Shown here: positions 24,809 through 35,399 of the stretch, one piece after another
Numbering within the stretch: position 1 is the stretch's first letter
Layout of the letters: each line of letters starts with the position of its first letter
From: Microbacterium sp. SYP-A9085
GTDB taxonomy: Bacteria > Actinomycetota > Actinomycetes > Actinomycetales > Microbacteriaceae
Assembly: GCF_009649635.1 (NCBI RefSeq)
Contig: NZ_WJII01000001.1
Span: 434,001 to 498,000 of the forward strand
Direction: 5' to 3'
DNA length: 64,000 nucleotides
Notes under the pieces: model-generated
The model's input: only the letters and a program-made list of their open reading frames with translations
Told to the model about the DNA's origin: nothing
Database searches by the model: none
Translations under genes and position numbers: made by a program

Positions 24809-26434
24809 ATGAGCCGGCGATGGCACCGCATGCGGACGGCGACCGCCCTCGGCGTGCTCACCATCGGCCTCGCCGCCTGCACACCGGTCCCAGCGCCCGA
24901 CGCTTCACCGTCGTCGACGCCGCTCGACGGCATCCGCGTCTCCCCCACCGCGGACGGGACACCGGCCACGCCGATCCAGCACCTCGTCGTGATCTTCGGC
25001 GAGAACGTGTCGTTCGATCACTACTTCGGCACGTATCCGGTTGCGGCGAACACCGACGGCACCACGTTCCACGCAGCATCCGACACCCCACGGGCCGACA
25101 CCCTGATCACGTCCGGGATGCTGACGCACAACCCGAACGCGTCCCGCCCGCATCGCCTGTCCTCTGGGCAGGCGCTGACATGCGACCAGGACCACGGGTA
25201 CACCGACGAGCAGGCTGCGATGAACGCCGGCCGGTTGGACCGCTTCGTCGAGCACACCTCACGGGACTCGTGCATGGGCGCTTTCGGTGAACCAGGGCTG
25301 GCCATGGACTACTACGACGGGAACACCGTCACCGCGCTGTGGAACTACGCTCAGCGGTTCGCGATGAGCGACAACTCGTGGGACACGGTGTTCGGACCCT
25401 CCACCCCCGGGGCCGTCGACCTCATCTCGGGTCAGACCTGGGGGGCCACCCTCACCGACCCGCACACCGGCGCGGTCGTGCGCGATCCCGCACGCGCGGC
25501 GGCCCCCGACGACACCGGCCGGGGGACGCTGATCGCCGACGTCGACCCGGCGTTCGACGACTGCAGCCGCACATCCGCTCCCCTGGGCCGGTTCCCGGCA
25601 TCCGCTCACACGATCGGGGACCTGCTGTCGGCCGCGCACGTGACCTGGGGCTGGTTCTCTGGCGGCTTCCGGCCGACGGCCCCGTGGAACGCGGCCACCG
25701 GCGCGCCGGCACGGTGCGACGCGAGCCGCAGAAACATGGGTGGCGGCCGCATCACCGACTACGTGCCGCACCACGAGCCGTTCCAGTACTACCCGTCGAC
25801 CGCGAACCCGCACCACCTGGCTCCGACGTCGGCCGCGATGATCGGGCACGACGATCGCGCGCATCACCAGTACGACCTGACCGACTTCGACGTTGCGCTG
25901 CGCGGAGGGAACCTGCCGGCGGTGTCGTTCCTGAAGGCGCCGGCCGCCCAGGACGGACATGCCGGATCCTCGGATCCGCTGGACGAACAGCGTTTCCTGG
26001 TGGAGACGCTGAACCGGCTGCAGACGTCGCCGCTGTGGGCGACGACAGCGGCCGTCATCGCCTACGACGACTCCGACGGCTGGTACGACCATGTCCCTCC
26101 CACGATCCTCAACGCGTCGCGGTCGTCCCTCGACGCGGCCATCTGCGCCGATGCGACGGCCCCGGTGATCGACGGCCAGGTGGGCCGCTGCGGCCCCGGC
26201 CAGCGGCTGCCGCTGCTCGTGATCTCCCCGTACGCGCGGCCCGGGGCCATCGACCACGCGCCGACCGAGCAGACCTCGATCCTGCGCTTCATCGAGGACA
26301 ACTGGTGCACCGGCCGGATCGGCGGCGGCAGCTTCGACGTGCGCGCCGGAACACTGGACGGGCTGTTCGACTTCACCGCCCCGCCGCGCATGGCACCGCT
26401 GCTACTGAACTCCGACGGGTCGGCCGAGGGCTGA
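24809..26434 (+). CDS. Secreted phosphoesterase (phospholipase C / acid phosphatase family lipoprotein)
   Basis: This 541-residue protein has a lipoprotein signal peptide ending LAAC (Cys about residue 25). It carries the PF04185 phosphoesterase hallmark VVIFGENVSFDHYFGTYP and the later AVIAYDDSDGWYDHVPP and LPLLVISPYARPG segments, as in actinobacterial phospholipase C and related acid phosphatases. It is expected outside the membrane, releasing phosphate or cleaving phospholipid head groups. The ATG at 24809 has GGAGG six bases upstream, better spaced than the out-of-frame ATG at 24805. Confidence 0.83.
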   Translation: MSRRWHRMRTATALGVLTIGLAACTPVPAPDASPSSTPLDGIRVSPTADGTPATPIQHLVVIFGENVSFDHYFGTYPVAANTDGTTFHAASDTPRADTLITSGMLTHNPNASRPHRLSSGQALTCDQDHGYTDEQAAMNAGRLDRFVEHTSRDSCMGAFGEPGLAMDYYDGNTVTALWNYAQRFAMSDNSWDTVFGPSTPGAVDLISGQTWGATLTDPHTGAVVRDPARAAAPDDTGRGTLIADVDPAFDDCSRTSAPLGRFPASAHTIGDLLSAAHVTWGWFSGGFRPTAPWNAATGAPARCDASRRNMGGGRITDYVPHHEPFQYYPSTANPHHLAPTSAAMIGHDDRAHHQYDLTDFDVALRGGNLPAVSFLKAPAAQDGHAGSSDPLDEQRFLVETLNRLQTSPLWATTAAVIAYDDSDGWYDHVPPTILNASRSSLDAAICADATAPVIDGQVGRCGPGQRLPLLVISPYARPGAIDHAPTEQTSILRFIEDNWCTGRIGGGSFDVRAGTLDGLFDFTAPPRMAPLLLNSDGSAEG

Positions 26435-26469
26435 TCCGCGCCTCGACTCACCCCGGTTTGGGGCGGATC
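26433..26469. terminator. Bidirectional terminator-like hairpin
   Basis: GATCCGC (26433-26439) pairs with GCGGATC (26463-26469), and an inner CCCC/GGGG pair closes around GGTTT. It lies between two convergent genes (phosphoesterase and DUF2520 protein) and could serve both strands. Confidence 0.5.
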
Positions 26470-26483
26470 CGGGATGTCGGAGG

Positions 26484-27188
26484 TCAGGGTGCCAGGTCGG
26501 CGGGGTCGGCCGGGTCCCCGGGCTCGGCGAGGGCCTCGTCGACGCTGGAGTGCACGATCGTGGACAGGAACGCGCGCGGGTTCTCGATGCCGGCGGATGC
26601 GAGCAGGTCGGCGGCCTGCCGCACTATCGAGCGGGAGAACTGGGTCGCGGTGGCGATCGCCTCGGCGTACGCGGGGCGGTCGGCGTCGGCCACCACCACC
26701 GGTTCGCAGCCGAGCTCGACGGCCAGCGCCTGAGCGATCGGAAGCACAGCCGGCGGCGCGGTGACGCCGGCGAACGCGTCGGTGAGCTGTCTCAGGTCCA
26801 TCGAGGTGCCGGTGAACGTTATCGCCGGGTGGATGGCCAGCGGGATCGCGCCGCACGCGAGAGCGGGCGCCAGCACGTCCAGCCCGAACCCGGGATCGGT
26901 GTGCACCACGAGCTGGCCTATCTGCCAGGCCTTCAGCTCCGCGAGCCCCGCCACGAGCCCCGGCAGCTCGTCGTGCGGTACCGCCAGCACGACGAGCTCG
27001 GCACGGCGGAGGATCTCAGGGGTGGCCAGGAACGGCACCCCCGGCAGCACGGACTCGACACGGTCGTCGTCGGAGCCGTGCGTGACGCCGACCACCGCGT
27101 GCCCGGCGCCGGCCAGGGCCGCGCCGATCACGGGCCCCACCCGCCCGGCGCCGATGATCCCGACCCCGAGTCGTCCGTCGCGCGTCAC
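26484..27188 (-). CDS. Rossmann-fold/DUF2520 protein
   Basis: This 234-residue protein has an N-terminal Rossmann motif GIIGAGRVGPVIGAALAGAGH and the C-terminal DUF2520 domain (PLAIHPAITFTGTSMDL and PAYAEAIATATQF). It resembles 6-phosphogluconate dehydrogenase-like oxidoreductases, and its substrate is unknown. The GTG start overlaps the stop of the upstream PH-domain gene (GTGA) and has GGAGGG upstream. It belongs to the operon running through the PH, DUF3180 and folate genes. Confidence 0.8.
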   Translation of the reverse strand: MTRDGRLGVGIIGAGRVGPVIGAALAGAGHAVVGVTHGSDDDRVESVLPGVPFLATPEILRRAELVVLAVPHDELPGLVAGLAELKAWQIGQLVVHTDPGFGLDVLAPALACGAIPLAIHPAITFTGTSMDLRQLTDAFAGVTAPPAVLPIAQALAVELGCEPVVVADADRPAYAEAIATATQFSRSIVRQAADLLASAGIENPRAFLSTIVHSSVDEALAEPGDPADPADLAP

Positions 27189-28774
27189 GTTCCGCTTCCC
27201 TCCCCCGCCCAGCGGTGGCTGCGGTCGAACGTCCCGGCCACGATGGCGGCGGCCTCGGTCTGCGCGAAGACGGCGAGCGCGGCATCCCGGTCCACTGCGT
27301 GCAGCCGCCCGGATACCCGCCCGGCGATGGTGTGGGCGTGCACGGCGGCGACCCCCAGCGCCCGGTCCAGCGGACCCTGCGTCACCCCGACGCTCTGCAG
27401 CCGCGCCAGCGGGATGATCGCGAGGCTGCGCCAGACGGCGCCGCGGCGCAGGAACAGTGCGGGGCCGGACAGCTGGAACCCGTTGCGGCGCCATGACAGC
27501 GGCCGCAGCCACCGGGCGCGGTGCGGCGTGTTCGTGTACGGATCGCCGGCACGCGGGCCGAGGATGCCGTCCTCGAACACGAGGGGCCATTGCTGCTCGG
27601 GCATGCCCGGCAGCAGCAGTCGCAGGACGCGCTCGACATCCGACCGGTCGCCGACCGGCAGCACCTCGGCGAACTGGTCCTGCTCCCCGGACGACGCGCT
27701 CTTGCCGCTCATCCGGTTCACCCGCACGGACCACCAGCCGGCCGGACGCCACATCAGCGGCTGATGCACCTCGACGGCGTGAATGCGACCGGGCGGCAGG
27801 ATCTCGGTCACCGTGGTGAAGAGGCCGTATGTGATGCGCACGCCGTCCGGCGTCGGCGCAATCGCGTAGCGCAGCGCCTTCACGACCGACCGCACCAGGA
27901 CGGCGCCGAAGCCCAGGAACATCGGCACCACCGTGAACAGGATCCACGGCGTTTCGGCGATCGAGGCCCAGATCGCCGCGACCACGAGGGCCAGCAGCAC
28001 GACGGTGCCGCCGCGCAGCACGCGCGACAGCACGAGCCGGACCACCGGGATCGCCACCACCGAGGCCGTCTCGGCGACCGGCGCCTCCGCGCCGAGCACG
28101 AGTCCGGTGACGGCGTCGGTGACGACGGATGTCGCGGCCGCCACCCGGGATCCGGGGGCAGCGGCATCCTGCACCCGCGCCTGCGCCAGCCGCCGCCCCG
28201 ACGCGAGCCGGAGGATGTCGGCGCGCACGGCCTCCGCGTTGGAGGTGGAGAGGTACTCGAGTTTCACGTTGGAGTCCGAGCCCGCCCCCACCACCTCGAG
28301 CTTGGCCATCCCGCACAGCCGCGCCAGCATCGGGCGGGTCAGGTTGACGCCCTGCACGCGGTCCAGGGGGGCGCGGCGGTGGCTGCGGAACAGCACGCCC
28401 TGACGCACTTCGACGTCGTCGCCCGTGATCCGGAACGTGTGGAACCGCCATGCGAGGTGGAAGATCCCGATCAGCACGAGCGCGACCACGAGCACCGCCA
28501 CCAGCGCCCACAGCACGAGGTTGTGCGAGATCAGGAAGTCGATGGGATCGCCGGATCCCTCGACATCCACGTCGGCGGGCACGACCTCGCGCAGGAAGAA
28601 GTCGACGATCCGCTCGCGCAGGTTCGAGATCACGATGCCGGTGACGATCACGAGGACCAGACCGCCGCGGAACAGCGGGGTCAGCGGGTGCATGCGGTGC
28701 CACTCGCCGTCGCTGAGCGGGGACCGCGCGGCCGGCAGCGGGGCGGCCGGGGCCGGCGGGACGGGGGTGGTCAT
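27185..28774 (-). CDS. PH-domain membrane protein (bPH2/DUF304, YdbT-like)
   Basis: This 529-residue protein has pairs of membrane helices (about 38-60, 85-108, 225-250 and 255-280) and repeated bacterial PH domains, each marked by a segment like RITGDDVEVRQGVLFRSHRRAPLDRVQGV and GFQLSGPALFLRRGAVWRSLAIIPLARLQSV. Its partner is the smaller PH protein upstream, with ATGA overlap. In Bacillus the related YdbS/YdbT pair affects antimicrobial-peptide tolerance; the role here is not established. Confidence 0.82.
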   Translation of the reverse strand: MTTPVPPAPAAPLPAARSPLSDGEWHRMHPLTPLFRGGLVLVIVTGIVISNLRERIVDFFLREVVPADVDVEGSGDPIDFLISHNLVLWALVAVLVVALVLIGIFHLAWRFHTFRITGDDVEVRQGVLFRSHRRAPLDRVQGVNLTRPMLARLCGMAKLEVVGAGSDSNVKLEYLSTSNAEAVRADILRLASGRRLAQARVQDAAAPGSRVAAATSVVTDAVTGLVLGAEAPVAETASVVAIPVVRLVLSRVLRGGTVVLLALVVAAIWASIAETPWILFTVVPMFLGFGAVLVRSVVKALRYAIAPTPDGVRITYGLFTTVTEILPPGRIHAVEVHQPLMWRPAGWWSVRVNRMSGKSASSGEQDQFAEVLPVGDRSDVERVLRLLLPGMPEQQWPLVFEDGILGPRAGDPYTNTPHRARWLRPLSWRRNGFQLSGPALFLRRGAVWRSLAIIPLARLQSVGVTQGPLDRALGVAAVHAHTIAGRVSGRLHAVDRDAALAVFAQTEAAAIVAGTFDRSHRWAGEGSGT

Positions 28775-29379
28775 AGGCCGGTCCGGCGGGTCTCGGCGAC
28801 GGCGATGAGGGTGTCGCGCAGGCGCTCGGCGGCATCCTGGGTGAGCCCCGGGATCACGACGCCGGTGGATGCCGCGGCCGTGACCAGCCGGAGCTGCGCG
28901 ATCCCGAATGCGCGGTCGAGGGGTCCGTGCGTGATGTCCACCAGCTGCATCCGGCCGTAGGGCACCGCGACCATGCGCTGCCACAGGATGCCGCGGCGGA
29001 AGACGAGGTCGTCGGCGCGCAGCTGGTATCCGAACGAGCGCGCCTGCCGCGGCGTGATCAGGGCGGTCCAGGCCAGGACCACGGCGGCCACGCCGCCGGG
29101 GACCCACGGCCACGGCGCCTGCGAGACGAGCGAGAGCACGACGGCCGCGGCGAGGACGATGACCAACAGCGCGGTGACCGAAATGAGCCGAACCCATACG
29201 TACGACCGCGCCAGCTGGTGCCAGGTGCCGTCGCCCAGGGGCAGCCGCCGGTCGCTGCGCGGCTGCGGGATGCCGGTGAAAGTGCGCTCGTCGAGGACGG
29301 GGGCGGCGTTGTCAGCGTTCGGCGTGGGAGCCGCCGAGGTGGGGCCCGTCGTCGGGTCCGTCTCCGGGGTGTTCGTCAT
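28771..29379 (-). CDS. PH-domain membrane protein (bPH2/DUF304, YdbS-like)
   Basis: This 202-residue protein has a hydrophilic N-terminal 55 residues, two membrane helices (about 62-85 and 90-108) and one bPH2 domain (LRADDLVFRRGILWQRMVAVPYGRMQLVDITHGPLDR). It is coupled to the larger PH protein by ATGA. Its 5-prime end overlaps the DUF3180 gene by 68 bases. Confidence 0.82.
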   Translation of the reverse strand: MTNTPETDPTTGPTSAAPTPNADNAAPVLDERTFTGIPQPRSDRRLPLGDGTWHQLARSYVWVRLISVTALLVIVLAAAVVLSLVSQAPWPWVPGGVAAVVLAWTALITPRQARSFGYQLRADDLVFRRGILWQRMVAVPYGRMQLVDITHGPLDRAFGIAQLRLVTAAASTGVVIPGLTQDAAERLRDTLIAVAETRRTGL

Positions 29380-29818
29380 CGTCGTCCTTCCGGATCGTGC
29401 ACAGGTGCTCGGCGATCAGGCCTGCCGCGACCAGGGCCGCCGCGCACACGACCGTCGCAATCTGCGCGCCCATCGAGCCTAGCGACGGGTCGGCGGGCCG
29501 CGTCGCGAGGAACAGGATAAGGCCGAGCCCGAGGCCGCCGAACAGCGCGCCGAGCAGGCTCGACGCCTTCGCGAGGATCGCTATCCGCACGGCGCGGAAC
29601 GGGTTGACCGGGCCGCCCGCGGTGCCGAGCGTGGCGCGACGGATGGGGACCGCGAGGGCCACGATGACGACTCCCAGCAGCAGCAGCAGGACCGGCAGCG
29701 ACACCATCGGGGTGAACGTCGATCGGCCGGCCGCCGTGAGCAGCTGGTCCAGCAGATAGCCGGCGCCGGCGCCGAGGACGGCGGCGATCACCAGGGAGAC
29801 GGGGTGCGTGCGCTTCAT
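29312..29818 (-). CDS. DUF3180 membrane protein
   Basis: This 168-residue protein has four membrane helices (about 7-25, 38-60, 82-105 and 118-140) and a highly acidic tail KDDDDEHPGDGPDDGP. DUF3180 proteins are an actinobacterial family found right after folK, as here (ATGA overlap with folK). The function is unknown. Confidence 0.8.
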   Translation of the reverse strand: MKRTHPVSLVIAAVLGAGAGYLLDQLLTAAGRSTFTPMVSLPVLLLLLGVVIVALAVPIRRATLGTAGGPVNPFRAVRIAILAKASSLLGALFGGLGLGLILFLATRPADPSLGSMGAQIATVVCAAALVAAGLIAEHLCTIRKDDDDEHPGDGPDDGPHLGGSHAER

Positions 29819-30333
29819 GCGTCCGCCTGCAGCCGGGCCAGCAGCTCCTGCACCCGGCCGGATCCGGGCAGCTGCGCGTCCGCGTCCAGCGCGAGCCACG
29901 GCTCGAGGACGAACGTGCGCTCGGCCGCTCGCGGATGCGGAAGGGTCAGATCCGGGGCGTCGCTGCGCACCGCGCCGTACGCGACGATGTCGAGGTCGAG
30001 CGTGCGGTCGCCCCACCGCTCGGCGCGCACGCGCCCGTGCCGCGCCTCCACGGCGTGCAGCGCGTCCAGGAGCCGCCAGGGCGCGAGCCGGGTGCGCAGC
30101 AGCGCGACGGTGTTCAGGTAGGCGGGGGCGGCGGCATCCGGCCCATCCAGCTTGACGGCGACGGATGAGATCGGCGGGGCGACCCGGACCTCGTCGGTCA
30201 GCGGCAGGGCGCGCAGGTCTTCGACGGCGGCGTCGATCGTCGCGGCGCGGTCCCCGAGGTTCGCGCCGATCGCCACCACGACGGGCACGCCCGGCCGGTC
30301 GGGGCGGAACCCCTGGGCGAGCCGACGGCTCAT
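29815..30333 (-). CDS. folK: 6-hydroxymethyl-dihydropterin pyrophosphokinase
   Basis: This 172-residue enzyme transfers pyrophosphate from ATP to 6-hydroxymethyl-dihydropterin in folate synthesis. It has VVAIGANLGDRAATI at the start and the signature DRTLDLDIVAYG followed by LPHPRAAERTFVL. It is third of the folate genes (folE-folP-folB-folK), with stop-start overlaps at both ends. Confidence 0.94.
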   Translation of the reverse strand: MSRRLAQGFRPDRPGVPVVVAIGANLGDRAATIDAAVEDLRALPLTDEVRVAPPISSVAVKLDGPDAAAPAYLNTVALLRTRLAPWRLLDALHAVEARHGRVRAERWGDRTLDLDIVAYGAVRSDAPDLTLPHPRAAERTFVLEPWLALDADAQLPGSGRVQELLARLQADA

Positions 30334-30704
30334 ACGCCCTCCCGGCGGCGGCGGATCGTCACCGTGACGTCGTCGAACGGGACGGTGATCGGGGCGTCTG
30401 GCTTGTGCACCGTGACGTCGACGCCCTGGACCCCCGCGAACGGCAGCACCGTGTCGGCGATGCGCGTGGCGAGCGTCTCGATGAGGTCCACCGGCTCGCC
30501 GGTGACTATCGCCGCGACCGCTTCGGCGACGTCGCCGTAGTGCACGGTGTCGGTGACGTCGTCGGATGCCGCGGCCGGCCGGATGTCCACCCACAGTGTG
30601 AGGTCGACCACGAAGATCTGGCCCTCGCGCCGCTCGTGCGGGAAGACGCCGTGGTAGCCGAAGGAGCGCAGGCCGTGCAGGGTGATCTCGTCCAGCTCGT
30701 CCAT
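30330..30704 (-). CDS. folB: Dihydroneopterin aldolase
   Basis: This 124-residue enzyme cleaves dihydroneopterin to 6-hydroxymethyl-dihydropterin. It has DEITLHGLRSFGYHGVFPHERREGQ, including the conserved His-Gly-Val-x-x-x-Glu region, and VTVHKPDAPI near the end. Start ATG 30704 overlaps the folP stop (ATGA) and has GGAGG five bases upstream; an ATG 12 bases earlier overlaps that site. Confidence 0.93.
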   Translation of the reverse strand: MDELDEITLHGLRSFGYHGVFPHERREGQIFVVDLTLWVDIRPAAASDDVTDTVHYGDVAEAVAAIVTGEPVDLIETLATRIADTVLPFAGVQGVDVTVHKPDAPITVPFDDVTVTIRRRREGV

Positions 30705-31507
30705 CAGCCCCTCCATGCCGCGGCGACCCGCAGCGCATCACGGGTCGCGGCGACGTCGTGCACGCGCACGGCCCACACGCCCGCCTGCGCGGCCAGGACG
30801 CTGGCCACCGCCGTGGCGAGGTCGCGCCGGCGCTCGGTGGCCTCGCCGGCTCCGTCGGCCTCGAGCAGCTCCGCGAGGAACCGCTTGCGGCTCGTGCCGA
30901 CCAGCACCCGCGGGCCCACCCCGACGAGGGCCGGCAGCCCGCGCAGCATGTCCCAGTTCTGGCTGCCGTGCTTGGCGAAGCCGATCCCCGGGTCCAGGAT
31001 GATCCGGGCGGGGGGGATGCCGGCGGCCGCGGCGGCCTCCATCCTGTCCACGAGCTCGCCCACGACATCCCGGGCGACGTCCGTGTACTGCGCGTGCGCG
31101 TACATGTCGTCGGAGTGGCCGCGCCAGTGGCTGATCACCAGATCCACGTGGCACTCCGCCGCGACGCGCAGCATGTCCTGGTCGGCCAGTCCGCCGGCGA
31201 CGTCGTTGATGATGCGGGCACCGGCCTCGACGGCGGCCCGCGCGGTCTCCGCGTGCATGGTGTCCACGCTGACCACGGCGCCCGCCGCGGCCAGCTCCCG
31301 GATCACCGGCAGCACGCGCTCCCGCTCGAGCGCCGGGTCGATGCGCACGGCGCCGGGACGGGTGGACTCCCCGCCGATGTCGAGGATGTCGGCGCCGTCG
31401 GCGACGAGTTCGAGGCCGTGCGCGATGGCGGCCTCCGCCTGCAGGTAGCGCCCGCCGTCGCTGAACGAGTCCGGCGTCACGTTCACGGCGCCCATGATGA
31501 GGGTCAT
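30704..31507 (-). CDS. folP: Dihydropteroate synthase
   Basis: This 267-residue TIM-barrel enzyme joins the pterin pyrophosphate to p-aminobenzoate; it is the sulfonamide target. It shows MGAVNVTPDSFSDGG, DGADILDIGGESTRPGA, and RVLVGTSRKRFL. ATG 31507 overlaps the folE stop. Length is normal for the family. Confidence 0.95.
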   Translation of the reverse strand: MTLIMGAVNVTPDSFSDGGRYLQAEAAIAHGLELVADGADILDIGGESTRPGAVRIDPALERERVLPVIRELAAAGAVVSVDTMHAETARAAVEAGARIINDVAGGLADQDMLRVAAECHVDLVISHWRGHSDDMYAHAQYTDVARDVVGELVDRMEAAAAAGIPPARIILDPGIGFAKHGSQNWDMLRGLPALVGVGPRVLVGTSRKRFLAELLEADGAGEATERRRDLATAVASVLAAQAGVWAVRVHDVAATRDALRVAAAWRG

Positions 31508-32094
31508 CCACTCTCCCTTCCCAGGAGGCCCACCAGTTCGGCGCGCGCCGCGGGCTCGGCGAGCGCCCCGCGGGCGGCGATCGTCACGGTCGAGGCGACG
31601 GTCTGCGTGCCGCCGCGCATCGTGACGCATTCGTGCACGGCATCCAGCACCACGAGCACGCCCCGGCAGTCCAGCGCCTGGTCGATGGCGTCGGCGATCT
31701 GCTCGCCGAGGCGCTCCTGGACCTGGGGCCGGGCGGCGAGGATGCCGACGACCTTCGGCAGCGCTCCCAGGCCCACCACCTGCGCGCCGGGCAGGTACGC
31801 GATGTGCGCGCGGCCGGCGAACGGCAGCAGGTGGTGCTCGCACATCGAGCGGAACCGGATGTCACGCAGCATCACCGCGCCGGAGGGCATCGTGTGCGGC
31901 GCAGGGCCGGACGACACCGCGATGGTGTGCGCGAGGGGGGCGGTGGCGTCCTCGCCGACGCCGGCGTAGAACTCGGCGAAGGCGTCGGCGACGCGCTGGG
32001 GTGTCTGGCGAAGGCCGGGCCGGTCGGGGTCCTCGCCGATCGCGACGAGGAGCTCCCGCACCAGCGCGCCCACGCGCTCACGGTCGACGGCCAT
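31504..32094 (-). CDS. folE: GTP cyclohydrolase I
   Basis: This 196-residue enzyme makes dihydroneopterin triphosphate from GTP, the first folate step. It has the zinc-site motif SMCEHHLLPFAGRAHIAYLPG and the later HECVTMRGG with the second Cys. It is first of the folate genes and lies 9 bases after ftsH. Confidence 0.96.
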   Translation of the reverse strand: MAVDRERVGALVRELLVAIGEDPDRPGLRQTPQRVADAFAEFYAGVGEDATAPLAHTIAVSSGPAPHTMPSGAVMLRDIRFRSMCEHHLLPFAGRAHIAYLPGAQVVGLGALPKVVGILAARPQVQERLGEQIADAIDQALDCRGVLVVLDAVHECVTMRGGTQTVASTVTIAARGALAEPAARAELVGLLGRESG

Positions 32095-32103
32095 GCGCCG
32101 ACT

Positions 32104-34098
<1,995 letters not shown>

Positions 34099-34217
34099 GG
34101 TGGGGCTGGCCCCCGGGCCCTTTCGTCGCGGTCCGCACGCGCGCGGACTGTGGTTTCAGGGTATCGCGCGCGCATTGTGGGGCGTCTGTGCATTCGCCCA
34201 CGGCGTACTGGATATGC

Positions 34218-34251
34218 GGATGCCGCCCGGACCGCAGGCCGGACGGCATCC
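34218..34251 (-). terminator. Terminator of the doxX gene
   Basis: GGATGCCGCCCGG and CCGGACGGCATCC form a stem with one mismatch around an 8-base loop. It lies immediately downstream of the DoxX gene stop and upstream of ftsH on the same strand. Confidence 0.65.
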
Positions 34252-34259
34252 CGGGTCGT

Positions 34260-34700
34260 TCAGTCCTCGCGCGGGCGGTCGTACCGGGCCGACAGCGCGG
34301 CCAGGGCCAGCGCGGCGACGAGCAGCCCGACATCGCGCAGCGCGATGTCCCAGCCGCCGTTGCCGGCCGTCACCAGGTTGACGATGATGCCGAGCAGCCA
34401 GGCCGCCACGACGTACGCCGACCAGCGCGGACGCACGGCGATGCCGATAGCGGCGATGATCTCGATCACGCCGACGAGGTACATGGTGCCCTGCGCGCCC
34501 AGGGGCGAGATGTTCGCGATCCACGGGGCGAGGTAGCTCGGCCAGTCGACCATCAGGTTCGTGAACTTGTCGATGCCCATGAGCAGGGGCAGGATGATGA
34601 ACCCTGCCCGCAGAATCCAGAACGCCGTGAATGCGGGGTCTGTGCGCAGCCGCTGCCCGAACGTCAGCTGTGACGTTCCCGATCCGGTGGCTGTTGCCAT
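34260..34700 (-). CDS. DoxX-family membrane protein
   Basis: This 146-residue protein has four membrane helices (about 28-45, 65-85, 88-108 and 115-135) and the core FILPLLMGIDKFTNLMVDWPSYLAPW, resembling the DoxX/YkgB-type quinol-oxidase-related family. A very strong GGAGGAG lies just before the ATG. An exact 8-bp inverted repeat overlaps the upstream promoter region, suggesting regulated, possibly stress-induced, expression. Confidence 0.78.
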   Translation of the reverse strand: MATATGSGTSQLTFGQRLRTDPAFTAFWILRAGFIILPLLMGIDKFTNLMVDWPSYLAPWIANISPLGAQGTMYLVGVIEIIAAIGIAVRPRWSAYVVAAWLLGIIVNLVTAGNGGWDIALRDVGLLVAALALAALSARYDRPRED

Positions 34701-34727
34701 GTCTCCTCCTTGGTCGATGACGAGACC

Positions 34728-34758
34728 CATCTATAAATAAGATCTCTGCGTATAGATG
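34728..34758. promoter_or_regulatory. Inverted repeat operator candidate upstream of doxX
   Basis: CATCTATA and TATAGATG are exact complements with 15 bases between them. The DNA is unusually AT-rich for this window and lies 28-58 bases upstream of the DoxX start, where a promoter would be, so a dimeric regulator could bind here. Confidence 0.55.
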
Positions 34759-34790
34759 TACTCGCCTCGGCGGTCCACGTCAAGCACGAC

Positions 34791-34823
34791 GACGGCGGCA
34801 TCCGGTGATCGGATGCCGCCGTC
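34791..34823 (-). terminator. Terminator of hpt
   Basis: GACGGCGGCATCCG (34791-34804) pairs perfectly with its complement ending at 34823, around the loop GTGAT. It is 16 bases downstream of the hpt stop. Confidence 0.75.
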
Positions 34824-34838
34824 GGAGTTCGGGAGGGC

Positions 34839-35390
34839 TCAGCTGTAGACGTGCGGGGCGAGGATCGCGACATCCCGCACGTTGCGGTACTGCTCGGCGT
34901 AGTCCAGGCCGTACCCGATGACGAACTCGTTCGGGATGTCGAAGCCGACGTACTTGCAGTCCACGCGGACCTTCGCGGCCTCGGGCTTGCGCAGCAGCGC
35001 GAACACCTCGACGGATGCCGCGCCGCGGGAGGCGAAGTTCTCCAGCAGCCAGCTCAGGGTCAGGCCGGAGTCGATGATGTCCTCGACGATCAGGACATGC
35101 TTGTCGTGGATGTCGGTGTCCAGGTCCTTGCGGATCTGCACGACGCCGCTGGACTTGGTGCCGCTGCCGTAGGACGAGACGGCCATCCAGTCCATCGGCA
35201 CGACATCCGGCAGCGCGCGGGCGAAGTCCGCCATCACCATGACGGCACCCTTGAGCACGCCCACCAGCAGCAGGTCGCGGCCCGCGTAGTCCGCCGCGAC
35301 CCGGGCGGCGATCTCGTCGAGCTTGGCTCGGATCTGCTCCTCGGTGACGAGGACTTCGGTGATCTGATCGGAGATGTCCGCCGCGCGCAT
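34839..35390 (-). CDS. hpt: Hypoxanthine phosphoribosyltransferase
   Basis: This 183-residue purine salvage enzyme converts hypoxanthine or guanine to the nucleotide using PRPP. The PRPP-binding motif reads VLIVEDIIDSGLTLSWLL, and DWMAVSSYGSGTKSSG is the flexible loop. It starts 9 bases after tilS, a classic tilS-hpt-ftsH neighbourhood. Confidence 0.95.
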   Translation of the reverse strand: MRAADISDQITEVLVTEEQIRAKLDEIAARVAADYAGRDLLLVGVLKGAVMVMADFARALPDVVPMDWMAVSSYGSGTKSSGVVQIRKDLDTDIHDKHVLIVEDIIDSGLTLSWLLENFASRGAASVEVFALLRKPEAAKVRVDCKYVGFDIPNEFVIGYGLDYAEQYRNVRDVAILAPHVYS

Positions 35391-35399
35391 GCCTCGAGT

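Noticed and set aside
24805..25290. Overlapping frame beginning at ATG 24805
   Set aside because: It overlaps the phosphoesterase gene in another frame and encodes an Arg/His-rich shadow; the 24809 start has better ribosome-site spacing.
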